From Enhygromyxa salina (lineage in GTDB: Bacteria > Myxococcota_A > Polyangia > Nannocystales > Nannocystaceae): a stretch of DNA of 64,000 nucleotides. The stretch is from positions 62,001 to 126,000 of the forward strand of contig NZ_PVNL01000074.1 in NCBI RefSeq assembly GCF_002994635.1. The letters are read 5' to 3'. How positions within the stretch are numbered: the first letter of the stretch is position 1; every line of letters starts with the position of its first letter. The notes beneath the pieces were generated by a model that was not told the origin of the DNA, did not search any database, and worked only from the letters and a program-made list of their open reading frames with translations. Positions 1 to 8,957 of the stretch are shown piece by piece. Position numbers and translations under genes: made by a program.

Positions 1-204
1 GAAGCGCTGGATCTCCTCGACCCGATCGCCGATGCCCTGGTCTTCGATCAAGCCGACGAGGAATTCGCCGAGCGACTCGAACGGGGTCACGAGCCCCTCT
101 TTTTCGTAGTGGCTGAGCTGATCTCGGGAGCCGGTCAAGAACGGCACCGCGGCCGCCGCGAGGGTCCGGGTGCCAAGCCGCAGGGGGAAGGTGAGCGTGG
201 TCAT
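1..204 (-). CDS. partial ORF of unknown function at the left edge
   Basis: An open reading frame begins with ATG at 204 on the minus strand, 10 nt after the stop of the patatin-like gene, and stays open for 68 codons to the window edge. The translated start reads MTTLTFPLRLGTRTLAAAAV and the visible end is rich in Glu, Asp and Gly. I recognise no family in this short piece. Its position, strand and short spacing suggest it is the next gene of the leftward biosynthetic operon. No strong ribosome binding site precedes it, so the gene call rests on the open frame and spacing only. Confidence 0.5.
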   Translation of the reverse strand, partial: MTTLTFPLRLGTRTLAAAAVPFLTGSRDQLSHYEKEGLVTPFESLGEFLVGLIEDQGIGDRVEEIQRF

Positions 205-214
205 GATGATGAGC

Positions 215-1234
215 TCAGGCCTCGAGCCAGCCCGACTCGTGCATCCACGCGACGGTCGCGTCGAGCTGCAATTGGGTGCTGGGCTCGGCCAGGATCTTGG
301 CGAGCGCGTTGTTCATGGCGAATGAGTGGACGCCGTCGCCAAGGAAAGGATCGAGGCGATGATAGTCGTCGCCCATGATCTGCTCGCACTGAAACGAGGT
401 CAACATCATGGACGCTTCGATCATCATGTCGATCGCAACGAGCGGCTTGCACAGATCGAGCAGCCACTGCGAATACCCCCAGCTGGCTTCACCGTCGCGG
501 TAGCGAGGGGCGAGGTACCTGGGGACCTCGCCGTTGCCACAGGAGAGCAGCAAGACGTCGTCGAACGCGGTCTTGCCGAGCTTGCGGCGATGCAGCATTT
601 GGGTGTAGGCGACCAGCGACGGGTTATTGGCGAAGACGCCCCCATCCACATAGCCGGGGCCCTTGCCCGTGATCGACTGAAAGATCGGCTCGAGCACCGG
701 GGGCGAGCTGCTGCGGATCGCGATGTCGGCGACGAGCTCCTCGGCGTCGTTGCCGTCGGGATCGCCGCTGTCGAACACCCGCGCCCGCCAGCTGCGTGGC
801 GTGGCGTCGGGCGCGTCGAGCTGGAACGCCGTGATCATCACGGGGTGGGGGAGATCGCCGAGCTTGGTGCGGCTGCCAAAGTAGTCGCAGAAGAACCCGC
901 ACAGCGGCTTGGACTGCAGCAGCGAGCCGGCCCCCGCGAGCGCCCCGACCCCACCGACCACCGAGACCATCTTGCTCAGGGCCTGGTTGAGCTCGGTCCA
1001 AAAGTCAACGATGCCAGCCAGGCCTGCGCTGGGGTCTTTTTGCGAGGCCAGGTACAGGGCATTCCAGGATCCCGCCGAGTTGCCGACGAACGCCTCCACG
1101 TTGTCGAGTACCCCGACCTCGGGCTTGATCGCCGAGATTCGGGTCTGGATCTCAGCGAGGAGCCCCGCGCTGACATAGCCGAATCCCCCGCTGGGAGAGG
1201 TGCCGTCGAAGCTGATGATCTTGCTGTATTTCAT
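215..1234 (-). CDS. patatin-like phospholipase / acyl hydrolase
   Basis: 339 residues. The patatin Ser-Asp dyad is visible: the nucleophile elbow FVGNSAGS (GxSxG, about residue 53) and the DGG motif in YVDGGVFANNPS (about residue 200). The N-terminal oxyanion region is ISFDGTSPSGGFG rather than the usual DGGGxRG, so it is a divergent member. Patatins hydrolyse acyl esters of lipids. The start is fixed by a 4-bp ATGA overlap with the stop of the upstream C-T-TE gene, which indicates translational coupling and membership in the biosynthetic operon. No signal peptide is seen, so it is probably cytosolic. Possible roles are cleavage of an acyl protecting group, chain release or self-resistance; none is shown by the sequence. 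A longer in-frame ORF extending to 2020 is a shadow of the upstream gene. Confidence 0.85.
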   Translation of the reverse strand: MKYSKIISFDGTSPSGGFGYVSAGLLAEIQTRISAIKPEVGVLDNVEAFVGNSAGSWNALYLASQKDPSAGLAGIVDFWTELNQALSKMVSVVGGVGALAGAGSLLQSKPLCGFFCDYFGSRTKLGDLPHPVMITAFQLDAPDATPRSWRARVFDSGDPDGNDAEELVADIAIRSSSPPVLEPIFQSITGKGPGYVDGGVFANNPSLVAYTQMLHRRKLGKTAFDDVLLLSCGNGEVPRYLAPRYRDGEASWGYSQWLLDLCKPLVAIDMMIEASMMLTSFQCEQIMGDDYHRLDPFLGDGVHSFAMNNALAKILAEPSTQLQLDATVAWMHESGWLEA

Positions 1235-3969
1235 GTCCCGGTTCGCGCCTTGCTTGATTGTGTTGAGTCGTGGAGTCGTTCGGCCCCGTCCACGCTCGCT
1301 CGTCGGGACCACGCTGTCGCAATGATCTGCGACAGCGCCCTGCGATGCTCTGGCTCGAGCATCATACTCATATGATTTCCCGCTGCGTAGATTGTCTCGA
1401 CCGAGCCCGCGGTTCGGGCTCGGACCCGTCCGAGCAGCGCGTCGGGTCGCCCGCGGTGCTCCTCGGCTCGGATCAGGAGAATGGGTGCTTGGCACGAGCG
1501 GGCGCGAACCCGCGCCGCTGCCATCACGTTGCGGGTGAACACGGCGATGGTGCGGCCGGTCTGGGTCGCGAAGCTGCGCAAGCTGGCGAAGCTGGGGCGT
1601 GGACCCGCGGCGGGCGGCAGCGCGAGGCCACACCAGGCCAACCATCGGGCGAGCTCGTCGCGCTCGGGCATGCGCACGGCCGCCCAGATCCGTATGGCGT
1701 CGGTCGGGCGACCCGGCGCCCGGGCCAGGGGCCGCCAGCCAGGGGCGTCGTCGCCAGGCAGCGGGCCGCCATCGATCAGACACAGGAAGTTGACGACGCT
1801 GCCGCGACCCTCGAGCTCGGCGGCGAGCTCGGGCCCGAGCTGGGCGCCGAGCGACCAGCCGACGATCGAGTGGGGTCCGTCGGGCTGCAGCTCGCGGATC
1901 GCTGCGGCCCAGCCACGAATGATCGCGTCGAAGTCGGGCTTGTCGGCGGCCTCGAACAACCCGGGGATCTGGGCGCCCCAGACCGTGACGCCGTCGGGCC
2001 AGTGCATGTCCGAGTAGCACGCGGGGCTGCCGATCCCGGGGGGCAGCACGAACACGGGCTGACCGCCGGGGCTGTGACGCAGCAGCACCATGCAGTCCGC
2101 GGCGGTGGGCGACTCCCCGCGGGCCTCGATCCAGGCGGCGAGCTCGGCCACGCTCGAGTGCTCGAACACGCAGTGGACCGGGAGCTCGACGGCGAACCGG
2201 CGCCGGACCTCGAGCGCGAGCCGTGTGGCCGCGAGCGAGTGACCACCGAGGGCGAAGAAGTCGGCGGTCGCGGACTCGACCTCGACCGCGAGCAGCTCGG
2301 CGAACAGCGCCGCGACCCGACGCTCGAGCTCGCTCTCGGGGGCGCGACCTTCAGTCCCGCTGGCGCGCAGCTTGGGCGCGTTGGGGTGGGGGATCACCCG
2401 CGCGGCGGGGCTGGCGGCGGCGTTGGAGCGAGGCGGAGGCAGCTCGGCGATCGCCGGACAATGGATTGCCGCGACTGTCGGCGCGCTGGTGAGCTGCTCG
2501 GTGACGGCGACTAGATCGTGGGCGACCGCGGCGATCGTGGCGGGCTCGTAGAGCTGAACGTCGTACTTGATGTAGCCCGAGAGCTGCCCGCGCGACTCCT
2601 CGACGGCGAGCTCGAGGTCGAAGCGCGACAGCTGCTCGTCGACGACCAACGGCTCGAGCGTCGCGCCGCCGAGCGCGGCGTCGGGGGTGGCGACGTTGAG
2701 CGCGACGATGACCTGAAACAGGGGGGTGCGGTCGTGCTCGTGGGCGGTGTCGAGGGCGTTGACGACGACCTCGAATGGTATGGCCTGGCGGCGCACCGCT
2801 TCCTGAATCGTGGTGCGGATCGCGAGCAGCAGCGCGGTCGGCTCGGCGCTGGGCGTGGGGTGCAGCCGCAGCACGACGTTGTTGGCGAACAAGCCCAGGA
2901 CCGAGGCGGTCTCACGCTGCTCGCGGTTGGCCACCGGCGCGCCTACGACGATCTCGGCGGCTTCGGAGCGCCGACTCGCGACAACCGCGAAGCTCGCGAG
3001 CAAGGCCGCGTAGAGGGTCGCGCCGCTGGCCGAGGTCCAGCTGCGCAGCGCAGCGACAAGCTCGGGCGCGAAGGTGATCGGGTGCAGGCGAGCCTGCATG
3101 CGTCGGACCCGTGGGCGCGGGTGATCGGGGCGGAGTCCGGCGTCGCGCGGGAGCCCGGCGAGGGTCTGCGTCCACCAGCTCAGCTGCGCGGCGGCCTCGG
3201 GCCCCGCGAGCCAGCGCTGCTGCCAGGCGCACCAGTCGGCGTACTGGATCGGCAGGCGGGGGAGCTGGGCGATCACGCTGTCGACGTCGCGACCCCCGTC
3301 GCCACTTCCGGAGAGGGCCGCATACAGCCGGCCAAGCTCGGTCACGAACACCCCGCGTGACCAGCCGTCGAGCGCCACGTCGCGCAGGCTGACCGCGATC
3401 GCGTGGTGCTCGTCGTCGAGCTCGAGCAAGCGAACTTCGATCGCCCCGCGTCCGGGTCCGGCCGGCGTGGTGATCAGCGCTTCGATCGCGGCGGCGCGCT
3501 CGGTCTCGCCGAGCTCGCGTCCGTCAATGACGACCAGGGGCGAGTCGGCCTGCGCGTCGATCACCTGGACGGCCGCGCTGCCGCGCAGCTCGTAGCGGGT
3601 CCGCAGGATCTCGTGACGGGCGACGAGTAGGTCGAGGCTGGCGGCGAACGCCTGGCGATCGAAGGGCCCCCGCAGCCGCGCCGCGATCGGTACGTTGAAG
3701 CGGCCGAGCTCGGTCTCGAGCTGCTTGAGGAACCACATCCGCTCTTGCGCCGCCGACAGCGGGATCGGCCGATCGCGTGAGGTGACCTCGACGACCGAGG
3801 CTCGCCCGCCGCCGAGCCGCTCGATGAGCGCGGGCTTGTGCTCGCGCAGCGCCGCGAGCAGCTCGCCGGTCAGGACCCCGCGCGGCGCGGAGACCTTGAG
3901 CTCGCCCGCGTCGAGCTGCACGGTGACGCCCCGGCGTCCGAGCTCGAGCAGCAGCTCCGTCAGCGTCAC
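1231..3969 (-). CDS. terminal NRPS-like protein: TubC docking - C - T - TE, no A domain
   Basis: 912 residues. Order: an N-terminal TubC-type docking domain (about 1-55); a condensation domain (about 65-490); a carrier domain with GGHSLAAT (Ser near 577); and a type I thioesterase with GWSLGAQ (Ser near 705) and a C-terminal GNHMSMM (His near 861). There is no adenylation domain. The C-domain motif HHxxxDG reads RDVALDG (about residue 196), so both histidines, including the catalytic one, are missing; the domain is probably inactive for condensation. The GTG start at 3969 overlaps the PKS stop (GTGA) and has GAGGAGG 8 nt upstream. As the last assembly-line gene it most likely receives the chain and releases it by the TE, by hydrolysis or cyclisation. 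How the carrier is loaded without an A domain is unclear. Confidence 0.9.
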   Translation of the reverse strand: MTLTELLLELGRRGVTVQLDAGELKVSAPRGVLTGELLAALREHKPALIERLGGGRASVVEVTSRDRPIPLSAAQERMWFLKQLETELGRFNVPIAARLRGPFDRQAFAASLDLLVARHEILRTRYELRGSAAVQVIDAQADSPLVVIDGRELGETERAAAIEALITTPAGPGRGAIEVRLLELDDEHHAIAVSLRDVALDGWSRGVFVTELGRLYAALSGSGDGGRDVDSVIAQLPRLPIQYADWCAWQQRWLAGPEAAAQLSWWTQTLAGLPRDAGLRPDHPRPRVRRMQARLHPITFAPELVAALRSWTSASGATLYAALLASFAVVASRRSEAAEIVVGAPVANREQRETASVLGLFANNVVLRLHPTPSAEPTALLLAIRTTIQEAVRRQAIPFEVVVNALDTAHEHDRTPLFQVIVALNVATPDAALGGATLEPLVVDEQLSRFDLELAVEESRGQLSGYIKYDVQLYEPATIAAVAHDLVAVTEQLTSAPTVAAIHCPAIAELPPPRSNAAASPAARVIPHPNAPKLRASGTEGRAPESELERRVAALFAELLAVEVESATADFFALGGHSLAATRLALEVRRRFAVELPVHCVFEHSSVAELAAWIEARGESPTAADCMVLLRHSPGGQPVFVLPPGIGSPACYSDMHWPDGVTVWGAQIPGLFEAADKPDFDAIIRGWAAAIRELQPDGPHSIVGWSLGAQLGPELAAELEGRGSVVNFLCLIDGGPLPGDDAPGWRPLARAPGRPTDAIRIWAAVRMPERDELARWLAWCGLALPPAAGPRPSFASLRSFATQTGRTIAVFTRNVMAAARVRARSCQAPILLIRAEEHRGRPDALLGRVRARTAGSVETIYAAGNHMSMMLEPEHRRALSQIIATAWSRRASVDGAERLHDSTQSSKARTGT

Positions 3970-6900
3970 AGCACCACCTCCTCGACGTCGACGGCGGTCA
4001 CCGGGCGGAGCCGGGCGATCGCGAGGCGCTCGTGCACCTCGGCGGCGACGCTGGCGAGATCGGCGTCGGCGACCAGACCCTCGGTCGCGAGCTCGACCCC
4101 GTAGGTGCGGCCGAGTTGGTTGCGCAGCTCGATCGCGGTGAGCGAGTCGAGGCCAAGGGTCACGAGCTGGGCGCGGGGGTCGAGCTCGCGCTCGGCGGGC
4201 CAGCGCAGCAGCTCGACGAGCAGCTTCGTGACGCCGCGCTCGATCCGAGCGCGACCCTCGGCGACCGGCAGCGTCAAGATCGCGTCGATCGCCGCGGCGT
4301 CGAGTCCAGCTGGCTCGGACCCGCTCGGCACCAGCTCACTGAGCAAGCTGGGCACCTGGGCGCCGGCCAGGTCGCGCAGCCGCGCCCGGTCGAGCGGGAT
4401 CACCCCGACCTGGGCGACGTCGTCGGCGGTCAGGGCCGCGAACAGCTCGAGCCCGCGCGCGCGCGTGATCGCCCGGAGCCCGCGCTGCTCGAACTGAGCG
4501 ACGCGCTGCTCGGAGTGGGCGACCCCAACGTCGGACCATGGACCCCAGGCGATCGTGAGCGCAGGCAGGCCGAGCGCGCGGCGGTGGACCGCGAGCGCGT
4601 CCTGGAACCCGTTGGCGGCGGCGTAGTTGGCCTGGCCAGGGTTGGCGAGCCAGGCAGCGGCGGATCCAAACATCACGAATCGCTCCAGCGGGTCTTGCAG
4701 CGTGGCTTGGTGCAGAGCCCAGCTGCCGTGGACCTTGGCGGCGAAGGGCACGACGAAGCGCTCGCGCGTGCAGTTGCTGAGCAGCGCGTCCGCGAGCGCG
4801 CCCGCGCAGTGGATGACCCCGCGGATCGGCGCGGAGAGGCGCAGCTCGACGAGCACGCGGTCGAGCGCAGCGGCGTCGGACACGTCGACGCCAACGCACG
4901 CGAGCGTGACCGCGCTCGAGCGCAGCGCCTCGAGCTCGGCCGCGCGCGCGGGGCTGGGCGCTCGGCGCCCGAGCAGCGCCACCTTCGAGGCGCCGTGCTC
5001 GACCAGCCAGGTGACGATCTCCCAGCCGAGCCCGCCGAGCGCACCGCTGACCAGGTACCAGCCGTCGTCGCGCGGGGCCCATGGGTTCACCCGCGGCGCG
5101 CCACGGGTGACGAGACGCGGGACCCGAGCCTGGCCACCGCGCAGGGCGATCGTGGTCTCGGGGTCCGGCCCGCGCAGGCGGGCGAGCTCGGCGAGCACCG
5201 CGTCTCGCTGGGCGAGGGCGGATTGAGCAGGATCGAGGTCGACGAGCGTCGCGCTCATGCCCGGCAGCTCGACGCGGGCGACGTCGACGAGGCCACGCGC
5301 GACGGCGGCGGCCAGACCGGGGACCGGCCCGTCGCCGACCGCGACCGCGCCGTGGGTGATCACGCGCAGGCGCAGCGGACCCGAGCTGAGCTTGGCCACC
5401 AGCGCGATCGCGGGGAGCAGCTCGTCGGCGGCCAGGACCTCGCTCGCGCGCATGGTCGTGGGGGTGCCGGCGGTCGCGGGCGCGAGCGCGAGCCCAGCGA
5501 GGATCACCAGCTCGTCGATCGGCTGAGCGTTGGATCCGGTCAAGCACGACTCGAGGGTTGCGAGGCTGGCGAGGCTGGCCCGACGACCCGCGCGCGCGAG
5601 CCCGGCCGCGAGCGCAGGCCCGAGCTCACTCGCGCTGGTGTCGTTGACGATGAGTGTGTGACCCGGAGTGTGGCCCGGGCTGCTCGGCGCGGGCTCGAGC
5701 GGCGGGCGTGGGCGCCAGCGCAGCTCGACCAGCCCGTCTTGCTCGGCGGGTGGCTCGAGCATGACGCCCTCGAGCACCGCGAACCGGCGGCCCTCGGGGT
5801 CGAACAGCTCGACGAGCGCGCCGTCGTGTTCGGGGTCCAGGCAGACGTGGACCCACGGGTTGTCGTGGGGCGCCCCGAGCCGCGTCGCGCGACGGATGCG
5901 TGTGAGCTCGCCGCCGCCGTGGGCGAAGCTCAGCAGCTGCGCGGCGGCCTCGAGCAAGGTCGGGTGCAGCGGCGTCTCAGCCGTCGCGGTCGAGGTTGGC
6001 GGGACCAGGCGCGGGGGCAGGCGCAGGCGCGCGAGCCAGGCCCGACGTGGAGACTCGGGCTCGCCAGGCTGCAGCGACCACACCAGCTCGAGGCTGCGCA
6101 GGCGCGGACCGAGCTCGATCCCGAGGGCCGCGCTCGGGGCCAGGACCTCGTCGACGGGGACGGCGGGACCCAGGCTAGCGGTGAGCGCGGCGAGCTCGGT
6201 CGGCGCGGCGAGCTCGGTCGGCGCGGCGATCGAGGGTATCGCTCGATCCTCGGTCTCGACCAGCTGCGCGGTCGCGAGGGGCTGCCACTGCGCATCACCA
6301 GTCGCGCGCGCGAGGATCTCGACGGTGTTCGCCTCGATGACGGTGTGCAGCTCGAGGGTCGCGCCCATGCGCACGGGCGCGAGCGCGGCGAGGGTGAGCT
6401 CGTGGAGGTCGGCTGCGCGGCCGAGGCTGGCGAGGAGCGACCACAGCCCCGGGATCAGGGCCGAGCGTGGCAGCTGGATGCCGCCGGTCGCCACGCTTCG
6501 ATCGCTCCACCACGCCGCGACGTCAGCGTGCAGCTTGGCGTGGAAGCGGCGCTGCGGCAGACCGGGGAGCTCGATCGGGTGACCCAGCAGCGGACCGCCG
6601 CTCGGCGCAGCGCCGCGGGTCTCGGCCGCGGACGCCTCGAACCAGTGTCGGCTGCGCTCGAACCGGTGGGTGGGGAGGTCGACGAGCTGGCCGCGGCCGC
6701 CGAGGATCCGCTCCCAGTCCAAGCTCGCGCCCGCGCAGTGCAAGCGAGCGAGCCCGGGGACCAGCGCGACCCAGCTGCTGGGGTCGACGCGCTCGAGCCC
6801 GGTGAGCAGCTCGGCCGGGACCTCACCGAGCACCACGACCGCGTCGCAGTCGGCCAGCGCGGATCGTACCGCCGACAGCTCGAGCGCGCTGGGTTGGGTC

Positions 6901-8957
6901 AGCGCGGCGAGCAGCTGCTCCGGTCCGCGCTCGCGGCCGTCGCCGAACACCAGCGGCGCTCGGCCGGGGCTGCGCAGCCCCGAACTCGCGGCGCGGTGGT
7001 CAGCGCGCGCGAGCGCGAGCAGACCAGGGACGTCGAGCCGCTCGGCGAGGGTGGCCGCGAGCGGCTCGGCACCCCCGAAGGCGACGATGACGGCCGGCTC
7101 GAGCCCCCACGCCGAGAGCGTCTGGAGATCAGCCACGAGCTCGAGCGTCGGCCGGGTCTCGCCGCTCGGGTTGGCTCCCGCCGAGTCGGCGAGCTGGGTG
7201 AGCCGGGCGAGCGCGTCGGCGTGGCTCGAGCCAGGGTCGGACCAGCGCGCCAGGGTCGGCGCGACGTCGCGACCCAGGACCCACGCGAGCTTGGGCGCCC
7301 GACCGGCGCGGCCCCGAAACCAGCGGTCGGTGGCGGACGCGGCGTCGCTGGCGAGCGCGGCCCGCAGCTCCGGCAGGGTGTCCGCGAGGACCACCAGCCG
7401 CTCGCGCTGGCTGTCGCGTCGGCACGCGGCCGTACCCACGAGATCTCCCAGCGCTGGCTCGCTGGTGAGCCACGCTGCGGTCGCGCTCACCGTCGCGCTC
7501 AGGCCCGCCGCGCTCGCGGCCGAGAGCAGCATTGGAGCCGGCCGGCGGGTGGTGGCCGGGGACGTGGCGTCGAGCCCGACGGCCGCCTCGACGATCACGT
7601 GGGCGTTGGTCCCGGAGTAGCCGAACGAGCTGACGCCCGCGAACCACCGGCCCCCGCGGCTCGGCAGCGGTCGCACGTCGTCGACCACGCGGACCGGCAG
7701 CGCGTCCCAGTCGACGTGGGGGTTGGGGGTCTCGAAGTGGAGGCTGGGCGGCAGCTGCCGACGCGCGAGCGCGAGCACGACCTTGATCAACCCAGCGATC
7801 CCGGCGGCGCCCTCGGTGTGGCCAACGTTGGTCTTGATCGACCCGACCCACAGCGGCTCGGACCCGCGCTCGGACGACCCACCGAGCACCCGGCCGAGCG
7901 CCGCGAGCTCGATCGGGTCGCCGAGGGCGGTGCCGGTCCCGTGGGCCTCGACGTAGCCGAGCTGCTCGGGCAGCACGCACGCGTTGCGCAGCGCCGCCTC
8001 GATCACGGCCTGCTGCGCGGCGCCGTTGGGCACGGTCAGGCCCCCGCTCGAGCCGTCGTGGTTGACGGCCGATCCACGCAGGACCGCGAGCACGCGATCG
8101 TCGTTGGCGACCGCGTCGACGAGGCGCTCGAGCACGATCAACCCGCAGCCCTCGCCGCGGATGAACCCATCGGCGGCCGCGTCGAAGCTGCGGCAGCGAC
8201 CGGTGGGCGACAGCATTCGCATCTGACACTCGACGACGGTCGTCATCGGCGAGAGATCGAGGTTGACCCCGCCGACGATCGCCCGGTCGCACTCGCCGTT
8301 GCGCAGGGCGGTCATCGCGAGGTGGGTGGCGACCAACGACGACGAGCAGGCGGTGTCGATCGACATGCACGGCCCGCGCAGGCCCAGGCAGTGGGCCACG
8401 CGACCGGCGAGCACGCTGGCGCCGCCGCCGGTCCCCACGCTGGCGTCGGGGCTGCGACCGGCGGCCATCAAGTCGGCGTAGTCGTGGTGCATGGCCCCGA
8501 CGAACACCCCGGTGCTCGAGCCCCGCAAGCTCGACGGCCGGATCCCAGCGTGCTCGAGCGCCTCCCAGGCGACCTCGAGCAGCAGGCGTTGCTGCGGATC
8601 CATGGTCTCGGCCTCGCGCGGGGAAATGCCGAAGAACAGCGCGTCGAACTCGGCGACGTCGTCGAGGAACCCGCCGTCGCGCACGTACATGCGACCGGGC
8701 ACGCCGGGCTCGGGATCGTAGTAGTCGGCCAGGTTCCAGCGCTCGGGCGGGATCGGGCCGACGGCGTCGCGGCCGGCGAACAGCAGCTGCTCGAGGGTCG
8801 CCGGCGAGCAGACACCGCCGGGAAACCGACAGCCAATTCCGACGATGGCGATCGGCTCGGCGTGGGCGAGCGCGAGCGAGTCGCGGGCCTGCTCGGCCGC
8901 GAACGCCAGCTGCAGCGCCGACATGCCGGCCGCGCGCCGCTGCAGGTCCTGGCTCAC
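3966..8957 (-). CDS. type I PKS module: KS - AT remnant - DH remnant - KR - ACP
   Basis: 1663 residues. KS (about 32-460) is intact: DTACSSSLV (Cys near 202), EAHGTGT (near 341) and KTNVGH (near 378). The AT region (about 480-780) keeps flanking similarity, but GHSLGE is replaced by AFGGAE (near 626), so the acyl-binding serine is gone. The DH region has DRSVATGGIQLP (near 822) where DHxxxGxxxxP is expected, and HPTLLEAAAQ in place of HPxLLDACLQ, so both catalytic residues are lost. KR has SGALGGLG (near 1306) and GQANYAAAN (Tyr near 1443). The ACP has GLDSLTAI (Ser near 1604). GTG at 8957 gives a 4-bp GTGA overlap with the upstream stop and a full docking helix; the internal ATG at 8924 is an alternative. 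The long antisense ORF here (4032-9374) is a codon-bias artefact. Extender loading must come from another AT. Confidence 0.9.
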   Translation of the reverse strand: MSQDLQRRAAGMSALQLAFAAEQARDSLALAHAEPIAIVGIGCRFPGGVCSPATLEQLLFAGRDAVGPIPPERWNLADYYDPEPGVPGRMYVRDGGFLDDVAEFDALFFGISPREAETMDPQQRLLLEVAWEALEHAGIRPSSLRGSSTGVFVGAMHHDYADLMAAGRSPDASVGTGGGASVLAGRVAHCLGLRGPCMSIDTACSSSLVATHLAMTALRNGECDRAIVGGVNLDLSPMTTVVECQMRMLSPTGRCRSFDAAADGFIRGEGCGLIVLERLVDAVANDDRVLAVLRGSAVNHDGSSGGLTVPNGAAQQAVIEAALRNACVLPEQLGYVEAHGTGTALGDPIELAALGRVLGGSSERGSEPLWVGSIKTNVGHTEGAAGIAGLIKVVLALARRQLPPSLHFETPNPHVDWDALPVRVVDDVRPLPSRGGRWFAGVSSFGYSGTNAHVIVEAAVGLDATSPATTRRPAPMLLSAASAAGLSATVSATAAWLTSEPALGDLVGTAACRRDSQRERLVVLADTLPELRAALASDAASATDRWFRGRAGRAPKLAWVLGRDVAPTLARWSDPGSSHADALARLTQLADSAGANPSGETRPTLELVADLQTLSAWGLEPAVIVAFGGAEPLAATLAERLDVPGLLALARADHRAASSGLRSPGRAPLVFGDGRERGPEQLLAALTQPSALELSAVRSALADCDAVVVLGEVPAELLTGLERVDPSSWVALVPGLARLHCAGASLDWERILGGRGQLVDLPTHRFERSRHWFEASAAETRGAAPSGGPLLGHPIELPGLPQRRFHAKLHADVAAWWSDRSVATGGIQLPRSALIPGLWSLLASLGRAADLHELTLAALAPVRMGATLELHTVIEANTVEILARATGDAQWQPLATAQLVETEDRAIPSIAAPTELAAPTELAALTASLGPAVPVDEVLAPSAALGIELGPRLRSLELVWSLQPGEPESPRRAWLARLRLPPRLVPPTSTATAETPLHPTLLEAAAQLLSFAHGGGELTRIRRATRLGAPHDNPWVHVCLDPEHDGALVELFDPEGRRFAVLEGVMLEPPAEQDGLVELRWRPRPPLEPAPSSPGHTPGHTLIVNDTSASELGPALAAGLARAGRRASLASLATLESCLTGSNAQPIDELVILAGLALAPATAGTPTTMRASEVLAADELLPAIALVAKLSSGPLRLRVITHGAVAVGDGPVPGLAAAVARGLVDVARVELPGMSATLVDLDPAQSALAQRDAVLAELARLRGPDPETTIALRGGQARVPRLVTRGAPRVNPWAPRDDGWYLVSGALGGLGWEIVTWLVEHGASKVALLGRRAPSPARAAELEALRSSAVTLACVGVDVSDAAALDRVLVELRLSAPIRGVIHCAGALADALLSNCTRERFVVPFAAKVHGSWALHQATLQDPLERFVMFGSAAAWLANPGQANYAAANGFQDALAVHRRALGLPALTIAWGPWSDVGVAHSEQRVAQFEQRGLRAITRARGLELFAALTADDVAQVGVIPLDRARLRDLAGAQVPSLLSELVPSGSEPAGLDAAAIDAILTLPVAEGRARIERGVTKLLVELLRWPAERELDPRAQLVTLGLDSLTAIELRNQLGRTYGVELATEGLVADADLASVAAEVHERLAIARLRPVTAVDVEEVVL

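Noticed and set aside
1235..2020. N-terminal extension that would fuse the patatin to upstream sequence
   Set aside because: The extension lies antisense-frame within the TE domain of the upstream gene and has no domain character; the ATGA overlap at 1231-1234 gives the natural start.
6185..6230. Duplicated 15-18 bp segment in the DH remnant of the last PKS
   Set aside because: It encodes two copies of Ala-Pro-Thr-Glu-Leu-like residues in an inactive domain; a small local duplication without a likely function.
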